Assembly: GCF_004362015.1 (NCBI RefSeq)
Contig: NZ_SNWW01000003.1
Coordinates: 186,001-250,000 of the forward strand
Length of the DNA stretch: 64,000 bases
DNA from: Flavobacterium chryseum
GTDB lineage: Bacteria > Bacteroidota > Bacteroidia > Flavobacteriales > Flavobacteriaceae
Direction: 5' to 3'
Shown: piece after piece, positions 14,832-23,916 of the stretch
Numbering within the stretch: position 1 is the stretch's first letter
How the letters are laid out: each line of letters starts with the position of its first letter
Notes under the pieces: model-generated
Told to the model about the DNA's origin: nothing
The model's database searches: none
The model's input: the letters and a program-made list of their open reading frames with translations, nothing else
Translations under genes and position numbers: made by a program

Positions 14832-16283
14832 TTATTTTGTGATAATTGGAACGATTGGAATTCCAAAGTAAAATTCAAGTATTTTTATTTTGAACATGTA
14901 ATCGTATTTTGTTCTTATAACCTCTGATTGTGCATTGGTTAACAATGTTTGTGCCTGTGTGAAATCAAATGAATTCATCAAACCTACATCGTATTTTTCT
15001 TTTGCATAGTTATAAGCCTGCTGTCTTGCTTCTAAAGTTACTGTCGAAGATTCATAAGCATTTAAAGCTCCTTTAGCATCTGTAAAAGCAGTATAAACAT
15101 TACGTTGCAAATCTAAACTTTTTTGCTCTAAATCTATTTTAGATTTCTCTAAACTTACTTTACTTCTTTCAACATTGTTTTTAACTGAAAAACCATTAAA
15201 AATTGGAACAGAAAGCTGAAGTCCAAAAGATTGCCCTTTATTGTCATTAAACTGATCAAAAATTGGTGCTGCTCCGCCTAAAACCGGAGAATAATTTGGT
15301 TCTAAAACTGCCTGATTTGTTCCTTCTACATAACCGATTTGTCGCGTTGGATTGACACTATTTAAGGTAGAACCTGTAACGATATCTGAGTAACTTGCTC
15401 TCGTATTGAAATTATAAAAAGCACTCAAAGTTGGCTGATAAGCACCTTTTGCAATAATAACGTTTCTCTCCGCAATTTCAAGATTAGTCTGAGCTAATTT
15501 TAATTCTGTTCTTGTTTCTTTTGCTTTATTGTAAATATCAATTGGAGTTTGTGCCATGATATTGTTTTCGTCTTTTACATCTGTATCGTCAATTACGTCA
15601 AAATCAGCAAATTCTTTTAATTGTAATAACTGAGCCAGACTTAATTTAGAGATCAATACACTATTCTCAGCAACAATAATTGCTTGTTGATCTGTTGCGG
15701 CAGTGGCTTTTAAATCATACAAATCTCCACGCGGAATTGTTCCGGCATTTACCATTTCTTCAGAACGGGCCAATCGTTTTTGATCGATAGCCAGTTGCTC
15801 TTTTTTAACTTTTAAATTTTCTTTATTGAAAAGAATTTCTAAAAATGCATTGGCAACATTCAATGAAATATCTTCCTGCATTTTCGTCAATTGATATTGT
15901 GACGCGATGATAGCAAGTTTAGTTCTGCGAAGTGTGTTTTGGTTTTGTAAACCTTTATAAATATCTACACCAACAGAAGCACCCACAGATGAATATTGAG
16001 TTGTTGAATTCTGAAGCAAACCTGTTGTAATATTCTGGTTCAAACCAACGTTCCACGAATGCGAAGCATTTGCATTTACAGAAGGCAGAAAATTACCCAA
16101 AGCACCTCTTTTATCTATAACTGCATTTTTTACATCTAACTCTGATAGTTTGATTGTAATGTTATTGTCTAATGCATATCTAACGCATTCTTCCAGAGTC
16201 CATTGTTTTGGTTGTGTTTGAGCTGAGATACCAAACCCGCATAACAAAGCAAAAACCAGACTATTATATTTATTTATTTTCAT
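14832..16283 (-). CDS. TolC-family outer-membrane efflux protein
   Basis: The protein has a signal peptide (MKINKY to ISAQ) followed by two repeats of the TolC outer-membrane efflux domain. The typical opening WTLEECVRYALDNNITIKL occurs near the N-terminus and a second helical repeat is in the C-terminal half (SLEKSKIDLEQKSLDLQR). It forms the trimeric exit duct of the pump encoded around it. An upstream in-frame ATG at 16307 would add eight residues before the basic start of the signal peptide; I prefer 16283, which puts the positive charge directly before the hydrophobic core. It lies between the two adaptor genes. Confidence 0.92.
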   Translation of the reverse strand: MKINKYNSLVFALLCGFGISAQTQPKQWTLEECVRYALDNNITIKLSELDVKNAVIDKRGALGNFLPSVNANASHSWNVGLNQNITTGLLQNSTTQYSSVGASVGVDIYKGLQNQNTLRRTKLAIIASQYQLTKMQEDISLNVANAFLEILFNKENLKVKKEQLAIDQKRLARSEEMVNAGTIPRGDLYDLKATAATDQQAIIVAENSVLISKLSLAQLLQLKEFADFDVIDDTDVKDENNIMAQTPIDIYNKAKETRTELKLAQTNLEIAERNVIIAKGAYQPTLSAFYNFNTRASYSDIVTGSTLNSVNPTRQIGYVEGTNQAVLEPNYSPVLGGAAPIFDQFNDNKGQSFGLQLSVPIFNGFSVKNNVERSKVSLEKSKIDLEQKSLDLQRNVYTAFTDAKGALNAYESSTVTLEARQQAYNYAKEKYDVGLMNSFDFTQAQTLLTNAQSEVIRTKYDYMFKIKILEFYFGIPIVPIITK

Positions 16284-16362
16284 ATATTTTCGATGAAGGC
16301 ATAGCATGCAAGCTACGCAAATTTAACATTTTTTAAAACCAAAAAACCTTTACACTTTCAAA

Positions 16363-17484
16363 TTATTTTTTTTCTCCTTCTCCTTCAGTAACTAAACCCT
16401 GATTCCAGATTTTAATTTTATCCGAAGCTTTAATTCCGCTTTTAACCTGAACATAAATTCCGTCACTAACTCCTAAAACTAAATCTCTTCTTTGAAATTT
16501 CTGAAGAGCAGTTTCAACTTCAACATAAGGTTTTTGTGTTTTTTTGTCAAATTGAACCAATGATTCTTTGATTGCTAAAACTTTATCTGCTTTTTCTAAA
16601 ATAATAGAAGCATTTGCACTTAAACCGGCTCTGATAAAAGTAGCATCTCTATTTTCTAAAGAAGCTTTTATTTCAAACTGAATCGCACCATTTTCTACTA
16701 CACCTTTTGGCGCTATATCAGTTAAAACAGCAATAAATTTTTTATTTTCAATAGCTCCAACTGTAATTTCAATTGGCATTTTTTCTTTTATTTTCCCTAC
16801 TTCAGATTCATCAATTTTTCCAATAAAAATCATTCTTCCCACATCTGCAACGCTGGCAATTGTAGTTCCTTCATTAAAGTTATTACTTTCAATAACCTGG
16901 TTTCCTACTTTTACAGGAACAGCCAAAACCATTCCGTTCACTGTTGAACGAATTAGGGTATTTGCATAAGTTCCTAATGATGATGTTGTTCCTGTTTTTA
17001 CAATGTCTAAACTTTGTCTGGCAGCCTGATAGTTTTGTTTGGCTTGCGTATAAGCTAATTGTGCTGCATCAAAATCGTTTGCAGAAATAACATCTTTATC
17101 AAACAATGTCTTTTGTCTTTTATAGATTTTTTCCTGATTATCTAATGCTATTTTAGCTGTTTGCACCTGATTTTGAGTCGAACTAACATTCGATACGTTG
17201 GCAACAACTCTAATTTTGGCAATCATATCACCGGCTTTGATTTTTTCACCTGCTTTAATATACACTTGTTCAATAATTCCCGAGATGTTTGGTTTGATTA
17301 GGACTTCTTCATCCGGCTGAATATTACCTGTCGCAATAGTGCTTTTTACGATCGTTTTAATTTCTGCTTTCTCCGTTTTAAATATAACGGGAGACTCTTG
17401 ATTTTTAGCGTATAAATAATATAATGCGCCAAAGAAAACTATAGCAATAAAAATTAAAATGGTTACAGTTACTCCTTTTTTCAT
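16363..17484 (-). CDS. Periplasmic adaptor (MacA/HlyD family) of a tripartite efflux pump, first copy
   Basis: The 373-residue protein has an N-terminal membrane anchor (residues 5-25). Lipoyl halves (VLIKPNISGIIEQVYIKAGEKIKAG and LIRSTVNGMVLAVPVKVG) flank a coiled-coil hairpin at about residues 100-160. A beta-barrel domain and a C-terminal membrane-proximal domain follow. It is the MacA-like partner of the MacB-type permeases encoded just upstream, linking them to the TolC protein encoded downstream. Its gene follows the second permease by 43 bp. Substrates of MacAB-type systems include peptides, siderophores and lipids; nothing here narrows the choice. Confidence 0.9.
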   Translation of the reverse strand: MKKGVTVTILIFIAIVFFGALYYLYAKNQESPVIFKTEKAEIKTIVKSTIATGNIQPDEEVLIKPNISGIIEQVYIKAGEKIKAGDMIAKIRVVANVSNVSSTQNQVQTAKIALDNQEKIYKRQKTLFDKDVISANDFDAAQLAYTQAKQNYQAARQSLDIVKTGTTSSLGTYANTLIRSTVNGMVLAVPVKVGNQVIESNNFNEGTTIASVADVGRMIFIGKIDESEVGKIKEKMPIEITVGAIENKKFIAVLTDIAPKGVVENGAIQFEIKASLENRDATFIRAGLSANASIILEKADKVLAIKESLVQFDKKTQKPYVEVETALQKFQRRDLVLGVSDGIYVQVKSGIKASDKIKIWNQGLVTEGEGEKK

Positions 17485-17527
17485 TTTGTTTTTGGTTTAA
17501 TTCGATTATTTTTTTGATTGATAATTT

Positions 17528-18793
17528 TTATTCTGTTCGTAAAGCATCTACCGGCTTTACATTAATTGCGGTTTGAGCCGGAATAAATCCTGCCAGCAAA
17601 CCAGATCCTACTAATATTAATAATGCGACAAATACAACTCCTAAATCAACACTCGGGTTGGCAAACATTGTATCGTTTCCGGGCGGCATCGAATCTAAAA
17701 ACATATTCAGCAATGCGATAATTCCTGTGGCAACGGCAATACCAAACATTCCTGAAATAATCGTTAGAAAGATAGATTCTGATAAAATCTGTCCGCGAAT
17801 AGCTGCCGGCGTTGCACCTAAAGCTCTTCGAATTCCTATTTCTTTTGTACGTTCTTTAACTACAATAAGCATGATATTTGAAATTCCGATAACTCCTGAT
17901 ATCAAAACCAAAGTTCCTACAAAATAAGCAATGATATTTAAAATACTAAAAAGACTTTGCACTTTATTAAACTGCTCGTATAAATCAAAATTCCCTACTG
18001 CTCTGTCATCTGCCGGATTTATGGAATGCAGCGCTCTTATTTGTTCTAAAATTTTCGGTTTCAAAGAAGTAATGGATGTTTCATCCCTAGCTGTTAACGC
18101 CATCCATCCTACTTTATCTCCATAATTAAAGGCTTGTTGAAAAGTTGTAAACGGAAGAAAGATATTCTTTTGTTCCTGTTCTGCATTTCCACCTTGTTGT
18201 TTCGATTTATAAACACCAACAACCATAAAGTTTATTCCGTTTACTTTAACGTACGTTCCAATTACCTCTTCTTCTTTTCCGTAAAGTTCAGAAATAACGC
18301 CTTTTCCGATAACCGCTATTTTTCTTCTTTCAAGAATATCCTGTTGATTTATAAAACGCCCTTTTATAATATCCATCGGCTGTTGCTTAATCAGTTCCGG
18401 ATAATCTCCATAAATTGTAAAAGAGGAAGTTTTTGTTCCACGTACTACATTATTTGTTCCGTTAAAATCACCTAATTGATTTCTGGGAGAAACATATAAT
18501 AAATCCGGAAAAGCTTGTTTTAAGGCCATTACATCACTATTCCTAAAATTATAGGTACGGGTTTTAGGCAATCCTTTATACGCTTTTGATGTTGTCTGAC
18601 TCCACATAAACATTGTGTTTGTCGCAATTCCGTCAAAACCTTTTTTAATTCCGTTTTCTAAACCATTTCCTGCTGCAAGTAATATTACTAAAATAAATAT
18701 ACCCCAAAATACACCAAAAGCAGTTAGAACCGTTCTGAAAACGTTGGCCGTTAAAGCCTGTAAAATCTCATCCCAATTATCTTTATTAAACAT
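17528..18793 (-). CDS. MacB-type ABC transporter permease, second copy
   Basis: The 421-residue inner-membrane protein has the MacB/FtsX layout: one N-terminal membrane helix (about residues 16-41), a large periplasmic domain, and three C-terminal helices. The conserved cytoplasmic segment NIMLIVVKERTKEIGIRRALGA lies between TM2 and TM3. It lacks its own ATPase domain and depends on the separate ATP-binding protein encoded first in the operon. It starts 2 bp after the first permease, and the two are clearly related, so the pump may use a permease heterodimer. Confidence 0.93.
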   Translation of the reverse strand: MFNKDNWDEILQALTANVFRTVLTAFGVFWGIFILVILLAAGNGLENGIKKGFDGIATNTMFMWSQTTSKAYKGLPKTRTYNFRNSDVMALKQAFPDLLYVSPRNQLGDFNGTNNVVRGTKTSSFTIYGDYPELIKQQPMDIIKGRFINQQDILERRKIAVIGKGVISELYGKEEEVIGTYVKVNGINFMVVGVYKSKQQGGNAEQEQKNIFLPFTTFQQAFNYGDKVGWMALTARDETSITSLKPKILEQIRALHSINPADDRAVGNFDLYEQFNKVQSLFSILNIIAYFVGTLVLISGVIGISNIMLIVVKERTKEIGIRRALGATPAAIRGQILSESIFLTIISGMFGIAVATGIIALLNMFLDSMPPGNDTMFANPSVDLGVVFVALLILVGSGLLAGFIPAQTAINVKPVDALRTE

Positions 18794-18795
18794 AA

Positions 18796-20040
18796 TTATT
18801 CATCTCTAAGTGCTACAATAGGTTTTATTTTGGCTGCTCTGTAAGCTGGAAAAAATCCGGCAAGCGCGCCTGCAAATACAAGTAAAACAAGTGTCGTTAA
18901 TGCTACACTAAAGTCGACCTGAGGATTTCGAAAATACTCGCTTTGTACCATTGGTCCAACAAATTCCAATAATAATAAACTTGCTAATAACCCAGTAAAT
19001 CCGGCAATAGTAGTTATAAAAATGGATTCATGAAGTATCATCGAAATAATAGAAAATGGAGATGCTCCAAGTGCTTTTCTTATGCCAATTTCTTTTGTTC
19101 TTTCTTTTACAATAATTAGCATAATATTACTTACACCAACAACTCCGGCAATAATAGTACAAATCCCTACCCACCAAAAGAATAATCTGATGTAAAGATT
19201 TAGATCATAAAATTGTTTGGCATCTTTAACCGAATTATAGGCATTTATTCCGCCATCATCATCCGGAGCTACCACATTTTTACTTTTAAGCAAATTTTTT
19301 AAATCCTGCGTGAATTTTTCAGATTGTGCTAAAGCTTCATCATAATCATTTGTCTTTTTCAGCGTAAAAAATAAATTGCTGATTTTATCTCCTGCACCAA
19401 AAGCTCTTTGTACAGTAGTCTTAGGCAAATAGGCTCTTGTTTCTTCTCTTTCTCCACCAGGATCTGTAAAAACTCCTACTACCTTAAAATTGATATTATT
19501 AATTAAGATTTCTTTTCCAAGTGGATCTTTATCTTTAAACAAATCAGTTTTGACTTTCATTCCAATGGTTGCGACTTTTTCATAATTCGCTAAATCTTTA
19601 GCATTAATATATCGACCTTGAACTATCGTCAAATTTTCTATTCCGCCATAATCAGGATCAACTCCCCTATATTGATAACTTCCTGATTCTTTTCCATAAG
19701 AGAAAGATGCTCCCCAATAATTCTGTGTTGAAGCTCTCAGATCTAATTTATCCTCAAATTTCTGAACAGATTGTGAGTAATCACTATTTCGAAACTGAAT
19801 TTGTCTTCCGGGATTCAATCCTTTATATTCTTTGGTTGTCGTACCAGACCAAACTTCGATAATTCCGGCAGCATCACGCTCGAATTGTTTTTCAATTCCA
19901 TTCTGAAGTCCTTTTCCGGCTCCCAGCAAAATCACCAAAATAAAAATTCCCGAAGCTACAGAAACACCGGTTAAAAATGTTCTTAACCTGTTTTTAGAGA
20001 TTGCTTCAAATATTTCCTGCCAACGTTCAATATTAAACAT
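18796..20040 (-). CDS. MacB-type ABC transporter permease, first copy
   Basis: The 414-residue protein has the same layout as its neighbour: an N-terminal helix (RTFLTGVSVASGIFILVILLG), a periplasmic domain, and three C-terminal helices around NIMLIIVKERTKEIGIRKALGA. The start overlaps the end of the ATP-binding gene by 8 bp, which points to coupled translation. Sequence divergence from the second permease, mostly in the periplasmic part, suggests a heterodimer rather than a recent duplication (inference). Confidence 0.93.
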   Translation of the reverse strand: MFNIERWQEIFEAISKNRLRTFLTGVSVASGIFILVILLGAGKGLQNGIEKQFERDAAGIIEVWSGTTTKEYKGLNPGRQIQFRNSDYSQSVQKFEDKLDLRASTQNYWGASFSYGKESGSYQYRGVDPDYGGIENLTIVQGRYINAKDLANYEKVATIGMKVKTDLFKDKDPLGKEILINNINFKVVGVFTDPGGEREETRAYLPKTTVQRAFGAGDKISNLFFTLKKTNDYDEALAQSEKFTQDLKNLLKSKNVVAPDDDGGINAYNSVKDAKQFYDLNLYIRLFFWWVGICTIIAGVVGVSNIMLIIVKERTKEIGIRKALGASPFSIISMILHESIFITTIAGFTGLLASLLLLEFVGPMVQSEYFRNPQVDFSVALTTLVLLVFAGALAGFFPAYRAAKIKPIVALRDE

Positions 20041-20734
20041 AAGATGTAGCTCTAACTTGTTCTACCATTTTATCATCGATAATAAGTCCGTCTTTCAGGA
20101 CCACGTTTCTTTTGCACATTGCGGCAATATCAGGTTCGTGGGTAACGATTAAAATGGTTTTCCCTTCATCATTAATTCCCTGAATAAGTTCCATTACTTC
20201 ATAAGAAGTTTTAGTATCCAAAGCTCCTGTTGGTTCATCGGCCAATAAAACTTTTGGGTTCGATGCCAAAGCTCTTGCAATCGCAACACGTTGTTTCTGA
20301 CCTCCTGAAAGTTCGCTTGGTAAGTGGTGTGAATGCGATCCTAAACCAACTTTCTCTAAATATTTCATCGCGATCTCATAACGTTCTTTTCTTTTGATAC
20401 CTTGATAATAAAGAGGCATAGCAACGTTATCGAGTGCGGTTTTATAATTTATTAAATTGAAAGATTGAAAAACAAATCCCAAAAACTTATTTCGATATTT
20501 TGAAGCTATCGTTTCGTTGAGTTTTTTTATCGGGGTTTTATCTAAAATATAACTACCAGAATCTGCCTCATCTAAAATTCCCAAAATATTAAGAAGCGTC
20601 GATTTTCCAGATCCTGAAGATCCCATAATCGCAACCAATTCGCCTTCGGCAATATTAAAGTTTATTCCTTTTAACACATGCAACTCTGAACTTCCCATTT
20701 TATAGGATTTGTGCAAATCTTTGATTTCGATCAT
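20033..20734 (-). CDS. ABC transporter ATP-binding protein (MacB/LolD type)
   Basis: This 233-residue cytoplasmic ATPase drives the two permeases encoded downstream. It has Walker A GSSGSGKS (residues 38-45), Q-loop Gln90, signature LSGGQ (142-146), Walker B VLLADEP and the switch histidine in VTHEPD. It is the first gene of an operon that runs through two permeases, adaptor, TolC and second adaptor. I could not find a full TAnnTTTG box in the 176-bp gap before it; that gap holds the divergent DUF4403 promoter and otherwise AT-rich sequence. Confidence 0.95.
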   Translation of the reverse strand: MIEIKDLHKSYKMGSSELHVLKGINFNIAEGELVAIMGSSGSGKSTLLNILGILDEADSGSYILDKTPIKKLNETIASKYRNKFLGFVFQSFNLINYKTALDNVAMPLYYQGIKRKERYEIAMKYLEKVGLGSHSHHLPSELSGGQKQRVAIARALASNPKVLLADEPTGALDTKTSYEVMELIQGINDEGKTILIVTHEPDIAAMCKRNVVLKDGLIIDDKMVEQVRATSYV

Positions 20735-20879
20735 GATCTAGTTAAATTTAACGACAATAATAATATTTTTATTAAGTAATTTATGATAATAAAACGTTAA
20801 TAGTTTTGTTTCATTATTACAATAAGACTCTATTTATTATCAATTGTTACACTTATTTAGAATAATATAATTGTTTTCT

Positions 20880-20887
20880 TAATTTTG
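20880..20887 (+). promoter_or_regulatory. -7 box (TAATTTTG) of the DUF4403 gene
   Basis: TAATTTTG matches TAnnTTTG, and a TTTA at 20856-20859 lies 20 bp upstream as a possible imperfect -33 element. The leader would be about 19 nt. Confidence 0.6.
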
Positions 20888-20910
20888 CATCACTCAAAAA
20901 AATCATAACA

Positions 20911-22317
20911 ATGAAGTTTTTTTCAACACTTTCTTTATTTGCGGTACTTACCGTGCTTTTAAGTTGCTCAACAACCCAAAAATTAGAAACTTTAAAACCT
21001 GAACCAGATGATGCAAGTCCGCTAGTTTATGACAGCAATCCATCGTACATTAACTTACCGATTACTGTAAAACTACATGATATTGAAAACCAAACTAATG
21101 CAATCTTAAATGGTTTAATTTATGAAGATAATAACATTGAAGATGACGATATCGAAATGAAAATCTGGAAACAGGCTCCTATAAAAATTCAAAATGATCC
21201 TGCCAATCCGGATAAAAAAATAAAAACGATTCTGCCTTTAAAAGCAACAGTTAAATATCGAATTGGAACCAAAAAATTAGGTGTTGAACTTTATGATACG
21301 CGAGAATTTAATTTAAATGGGGTAATTAATTTATCAAGCGAAGTTGCTTTAACCAACTGGAAACTAAACACTAAAACTGAATTCAAATCTCTTGATTGGA
21401 ATGAAAGCCCAACAATGACTGTTTTTGGAAAAAGTATGCCTATAACTTATTTAGTTAATCCTGCGATTTCTATTTTTAAATCAAAAATTGAAAAAAGCAT
21501 AGATAATGCAATCGAAAAATCTATGGATTTTAAACCGAATGTTTTATCGGCTTTAGAAAAAATCTGTACTCCGTTTAAAATGAGTGACACTTTTGAAACA
21601 TGGTTGCGAATTGTTCCTGTTGAAGTTTATTCGACGAATGCAAAACTTAAAAATGACTTGTTTTTATTAGATATGGGAATGAAATGCAATATGGAAACTA
21701 TTGTTGGCAAACAACCTGACTCTAAATTTAATGCGAGTAAAATCGTTTTAAAGCCTGTGGCTAAAATTCCAAATCAAATCTCTGCTAATATTGCCGCTAT
21801 TTCAACTTATAACGAGGCTTCTAAAATCATGACTGCAAACTTTGCAGGTCAGGAATTTGGTTCAGGAAGTAAAAAAGTCACGGTAAAAAATGTCGCTATC
21901 TGGCACAAAGATGACAAGATGATTATTGCGCTTGATGTTTTAGGATCTGTAAACGGAACAATATATGTAACAGGTTTTCCACTATACAATCCTCAAACCA
22001 AAGAAATATATTTTGATAAATTAGATTATGTTTTAGATACCAAAAGCAAATTAATGCGAACTGCAAGCTGGCTTGCTCAAGGATACATTTTGAAGAAAAT
22101 GGAAGAAAGCTGTCGCTATTCTATACAACCCAATTTAGAAGAAGGCAAAAAAAGTATGGCTGCGTATCTTAAAAACTATTCACCAATGCCAGGCGTATTT
22201 GTAAACGGAAAAATGGAAGATATTCAGTTTGATAAAATTCAACTCACAAATCAGGCAATAATTGCTTTTATAAAGATTAACGGAACGGTAAATGTTTCTG
22301 TTGACGGACTGAAATAA
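20911..22317 (+). CDS. DUF4403 family lipoprotein
   Basis: The 468-residue protein has a lipoprotein signal with the lipobox VLLSC (Cys20). The mature part starts with the DUF4403 pattern SYINLPITVKLHDIENQTNAIL and continues as a long beta-rich chain. DUF4403 proteins are exported Bacteroidota proteins of unknown function, with a fold thought to resemble lipid-binding TULIP-like proteins (recalled, not tested here). It is monocistronic, with its own promoter, and ends at a hairpin shared with the convergent oxidase cluster. It is the only plus-strand gene between 12.8 kb and the right edge. Confidence 0.82.
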   Translation: MKFFSTLSLFAVLTVLLSCSTTQKLETLKPEPDDASPLVYDSNPSYINLPITVKLHDIENQTNAILNGLIYEDNNIEDDDIEMKIWKQAPIKIQNDPANPDKKIKTILPLKATVKYRIGTKKLGVELYDTREFNLNGVINLSSEVALTNWKLNTKTEFKSLDWNESPTMTVFGKSMPITYLVNPAISIFKSKIEKSIDNAIEKSMDFKPNVLSALEKICTPFKMSDTFETWLRIVPVEVYSTNAKLKNDLFLLDMGMKCNMETIVGKQPDSKFNASKIVLKPVAKIPNQISANIAAISTYNEASKIMTANFAGQEFGSGSKKVTVKNVAIWHKDDKMIIALDVLGSVNGTIYVTGFPLYNPQTKEIYFDKLDYVLDTKSKLMRTASWLAQGYILKKMEESCRYSIQPNLEEGKKSMAAYLKNYSPMPGVFVNGKMEDIQFDKIQLTNQAIIAFIKINGTVNVSVDGLK

Positions 22318-22327
22318 AAAAGAAAAA

Positions 22328-22353
22328 GGTTGAATAATTTATTCAGCCTTTTT
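22328..22353. terminator. Bidirectional terminator between the DUF4403 gene and the oxidase cluster
   Basis: A 9-bp stem with one G-T pair (22328-22336 with 22340-22348, 3-nt loop) has a T-run on the plus side and an A-run (T on the minus strand) before it. It overlaps the stop codon of the minus-strand gene that ends at 22339. Confidence 0.85.
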
Positions 22354-22638
22354 CTTTTTCGATTGATACATTCTGTAAATCAAGACTCCAATTAAACCAA
22401 CAAGCAAATACGGAATAACCATTAAGTAAACAATTCCGTCATTTACTGCCTCTGCTTTTTTAACATTCGAATCTCCTGCAAGAGCCGCGCGACACATCGC
22501 ACATTGAGCGTTTGAGCTCAGAGAAAAGAAAATAGACAAAAGAACATAGAAGCATTTCGTTGAAAAAAAATTTACGATTCTACTTCTATCTGTCATTCTA
22601 TTTTCTTTATTCTTTATTCTATTTTCTATTTTAAGCAT
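22339..22638 (-). CDS. Small membrane protein with CAMC motif, oxidase cluster
   Basis: The 99-residue product has one hydrophobic segment that looks like a signal (residues 28-43), then QCAMCRAAL with a C-x-x-C pair. A second hydrophobic helix (about residues 70-88) and a lysine-rich cytoplasmic tail follow. Similar small proteins occur at the end of cytochrome oxidase clusters in Bacteroidota; no function is known to me. The cysteine pair facing the periplasm could bind metal or take part in thiol chemistry (inference). The first 14 codons are a low-complexity AT repeat that overlaps the DUF420 stop codon; an ATG at 22596 (codon 15) may be the real start. Confidence 0.65.
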   Translation of the reverse strand: MLKIENRIKNKENRMTDRSRIVNFFSTKCFYVLLSIFFSLSSNAQCAMCRAALAGDSNVKKAEAVNDGIVYLMVIPYLLVGLIGVLIYRMYQSKKKKAE

Positions 22639-23212
22639 AATAAGGAGAGATCATTAAGTAAACCACTACGCCTGTAACGGCAACGTACAACCAAAGTGGA
22701 AAAGTTATTTTAGCTATTTTTCTATGTCTGTCAAATCGCTCTGCAAGGGCTCTTACGTATGTTATTAAAACCAAAGGAATAATAACGATCGACAATATAA
22801 TATGGGTTGCTAAAATAAAGAAATACAAATATCTAACAGCTCCAATCTTTGCCTTTTCAATTGCATCTAGAATACCGTCATGATTTAAATCACCAAATTT
22901 AGCTGAATCAGATGTCATATGATACGCTACATACATTATCAAAAAAGCAACTGATAAACCAATGGCAAAAGTCATTAAACGTTCATGAAGCTTTTGTTTC
23001 CCGTTTTTTATAGCTATTACAGCAAAAACCAAAACAATAGCTGTAACACCGTTAGTTGTAGCGTAAATAGGCGGCAAAAATGAAAGTGGCTCAACATGAA
23101 TCCCTAAATCTTTTAATTTAACTCCGAATAAAATACCTACTACAACCGGAATTATAATTGAAACTGCAATAATAAATTTGCTGAACTTTTTTTCTAATGA
23201 ATGATCTTCCAT
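22631..23212 (-). CDS. DUF420 membrane protein (CtaM-like oxidase assembly factor)
   Basis: The 193-residue protein has five predicted transmembrane helices, with a loop resembling an EF-hand (DLNHDGILDAIE) near residues 107-118. DUF420 includes CtaM/YozB, needed for maturation of haem-copper oxidase in Firmicutes. Its place between SCO and the other assembly genes fits such a role here. The start is 2 bp after the SCO stop codon, and its own stop codon overlaps the start of the next small gene by 8 bp, so the three are translated as a unit. Confidence 0.85.
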   Translation of the reverse strand: MEDHSLEKKFSKFIIAVSIIIPVVVGILFGVKLKDLGIHVEPLSFLPPIYATTNGVTAIVLVFAVIAIKNGKQKLHERLMTFAIGLSVAFLIMYVAYHMTSDSAKFGDLNHDGILDAIEKAKIGAVRYLYFFILATHIILSIVIIPLVLITYVRALAERFDRHRKIAKITFPLWLYVAVTGVVVYLMISPYYA

Positions 23213-23214
23213 TT

Positions 23215-23904
23215 TTATTCTTCTAATAATATTTTAATATCTTCCTGAATGTCTCTAACCCCTTTTTTATCTAAACCGTCATAATACAAAATTGGATTTC
23301 CAAACTCATCTTTACGACAACGAATATTTCCGTCTTTATCAATTAAAGCAAATAAACCTGAATGTTCAAAACCTCCATTTACTTTAGCATTTTCTCCGGC
23401 ATATAAGTTAAACCCTTTGTTGGATAAATCCATGATGGTAGCTTTATCGCCCGTTAAAAAATTCCAGTTAGAAGATTTAACTCCCAATAGTTTGGCATGC
23501 TCTTTTAAAACTTGCGCTGTATCATGATTAGGATCAATAGTTATTGAAACTATTCCGAAATTAGGATTGCCAAAAAATGTCTTTTCAATTTCTAACATGC
23601 TCAAATTCATTTTTGGGCAAATAGACGGACAAGTAGTGAAGAAAAATTCTAACACATATACTTTTCCTTTATACGTTTGATTTGATACTTTAACGTTATC
23701 CTGATTTGTTAATTCAAATTTAGGAGCCGGACCTATTGTTAAAAGTTTCGCATCCGTTTTTGATGATTTCAAATCAACATTATCTAAACGATTTCCTTTT
23801 ACCACTTCGCCATTTTTAATTCTTTCTACAATTTTTGGCACAGCATAAATTCCGAAAATTAAAATGATAAACGAAATTCCGATATAAGATTTATTTTTAA
23901 ACAT
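23215..23904 (-). CDS. SCO1/SenC family copper chaperone
   Basis: The 229-residue protein has an N-terminal membrane anchor (residues 8-26) and a periplasmic thioredoxin-like domain. Copper ligands are intact: Cys92 and Cys96 in TTCPSICPKMN, and His181 in GGFEHSGLF. SCO proteins deliver copper to, or reduce, the CuA site of oxidase subunit II, here encoded by coxB at the right edge of the window. It lies 12 bp after a cysteine-less relative, and 2 bp before the DUF420 gene. Confidence 0.94.
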   Translation of the reverse strand: MFKNKSYIGISFIILIFGIYAVPKIVERIKNGEVVKGNRLDNVDLKSSKTDAKLLTIGPAPKFELTNQDNVKVSNQTYKGKVYVLEFFFTTCPSICPKMNLSMLEIEKTFFGNPNFGIVSITIDPNHDTAQVLKEHAKLLGVKSSNWNFLTGDKATIMDLSNKGFNLYAGENAKVNGGFEHSGLFALIDKDGNIRCRKDEFGNPILYYDGLDKKGVRDIQEDIKILLEE

Positions 23905-23916
23905 TATAATTTCAAT

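Noticed and set aside
16284..16307. ATG at 16307 as the start of the TolC-like gene
   Set aside because: It would place eight extra residues before a standard signal peptide that begins with the ATG at 16283.
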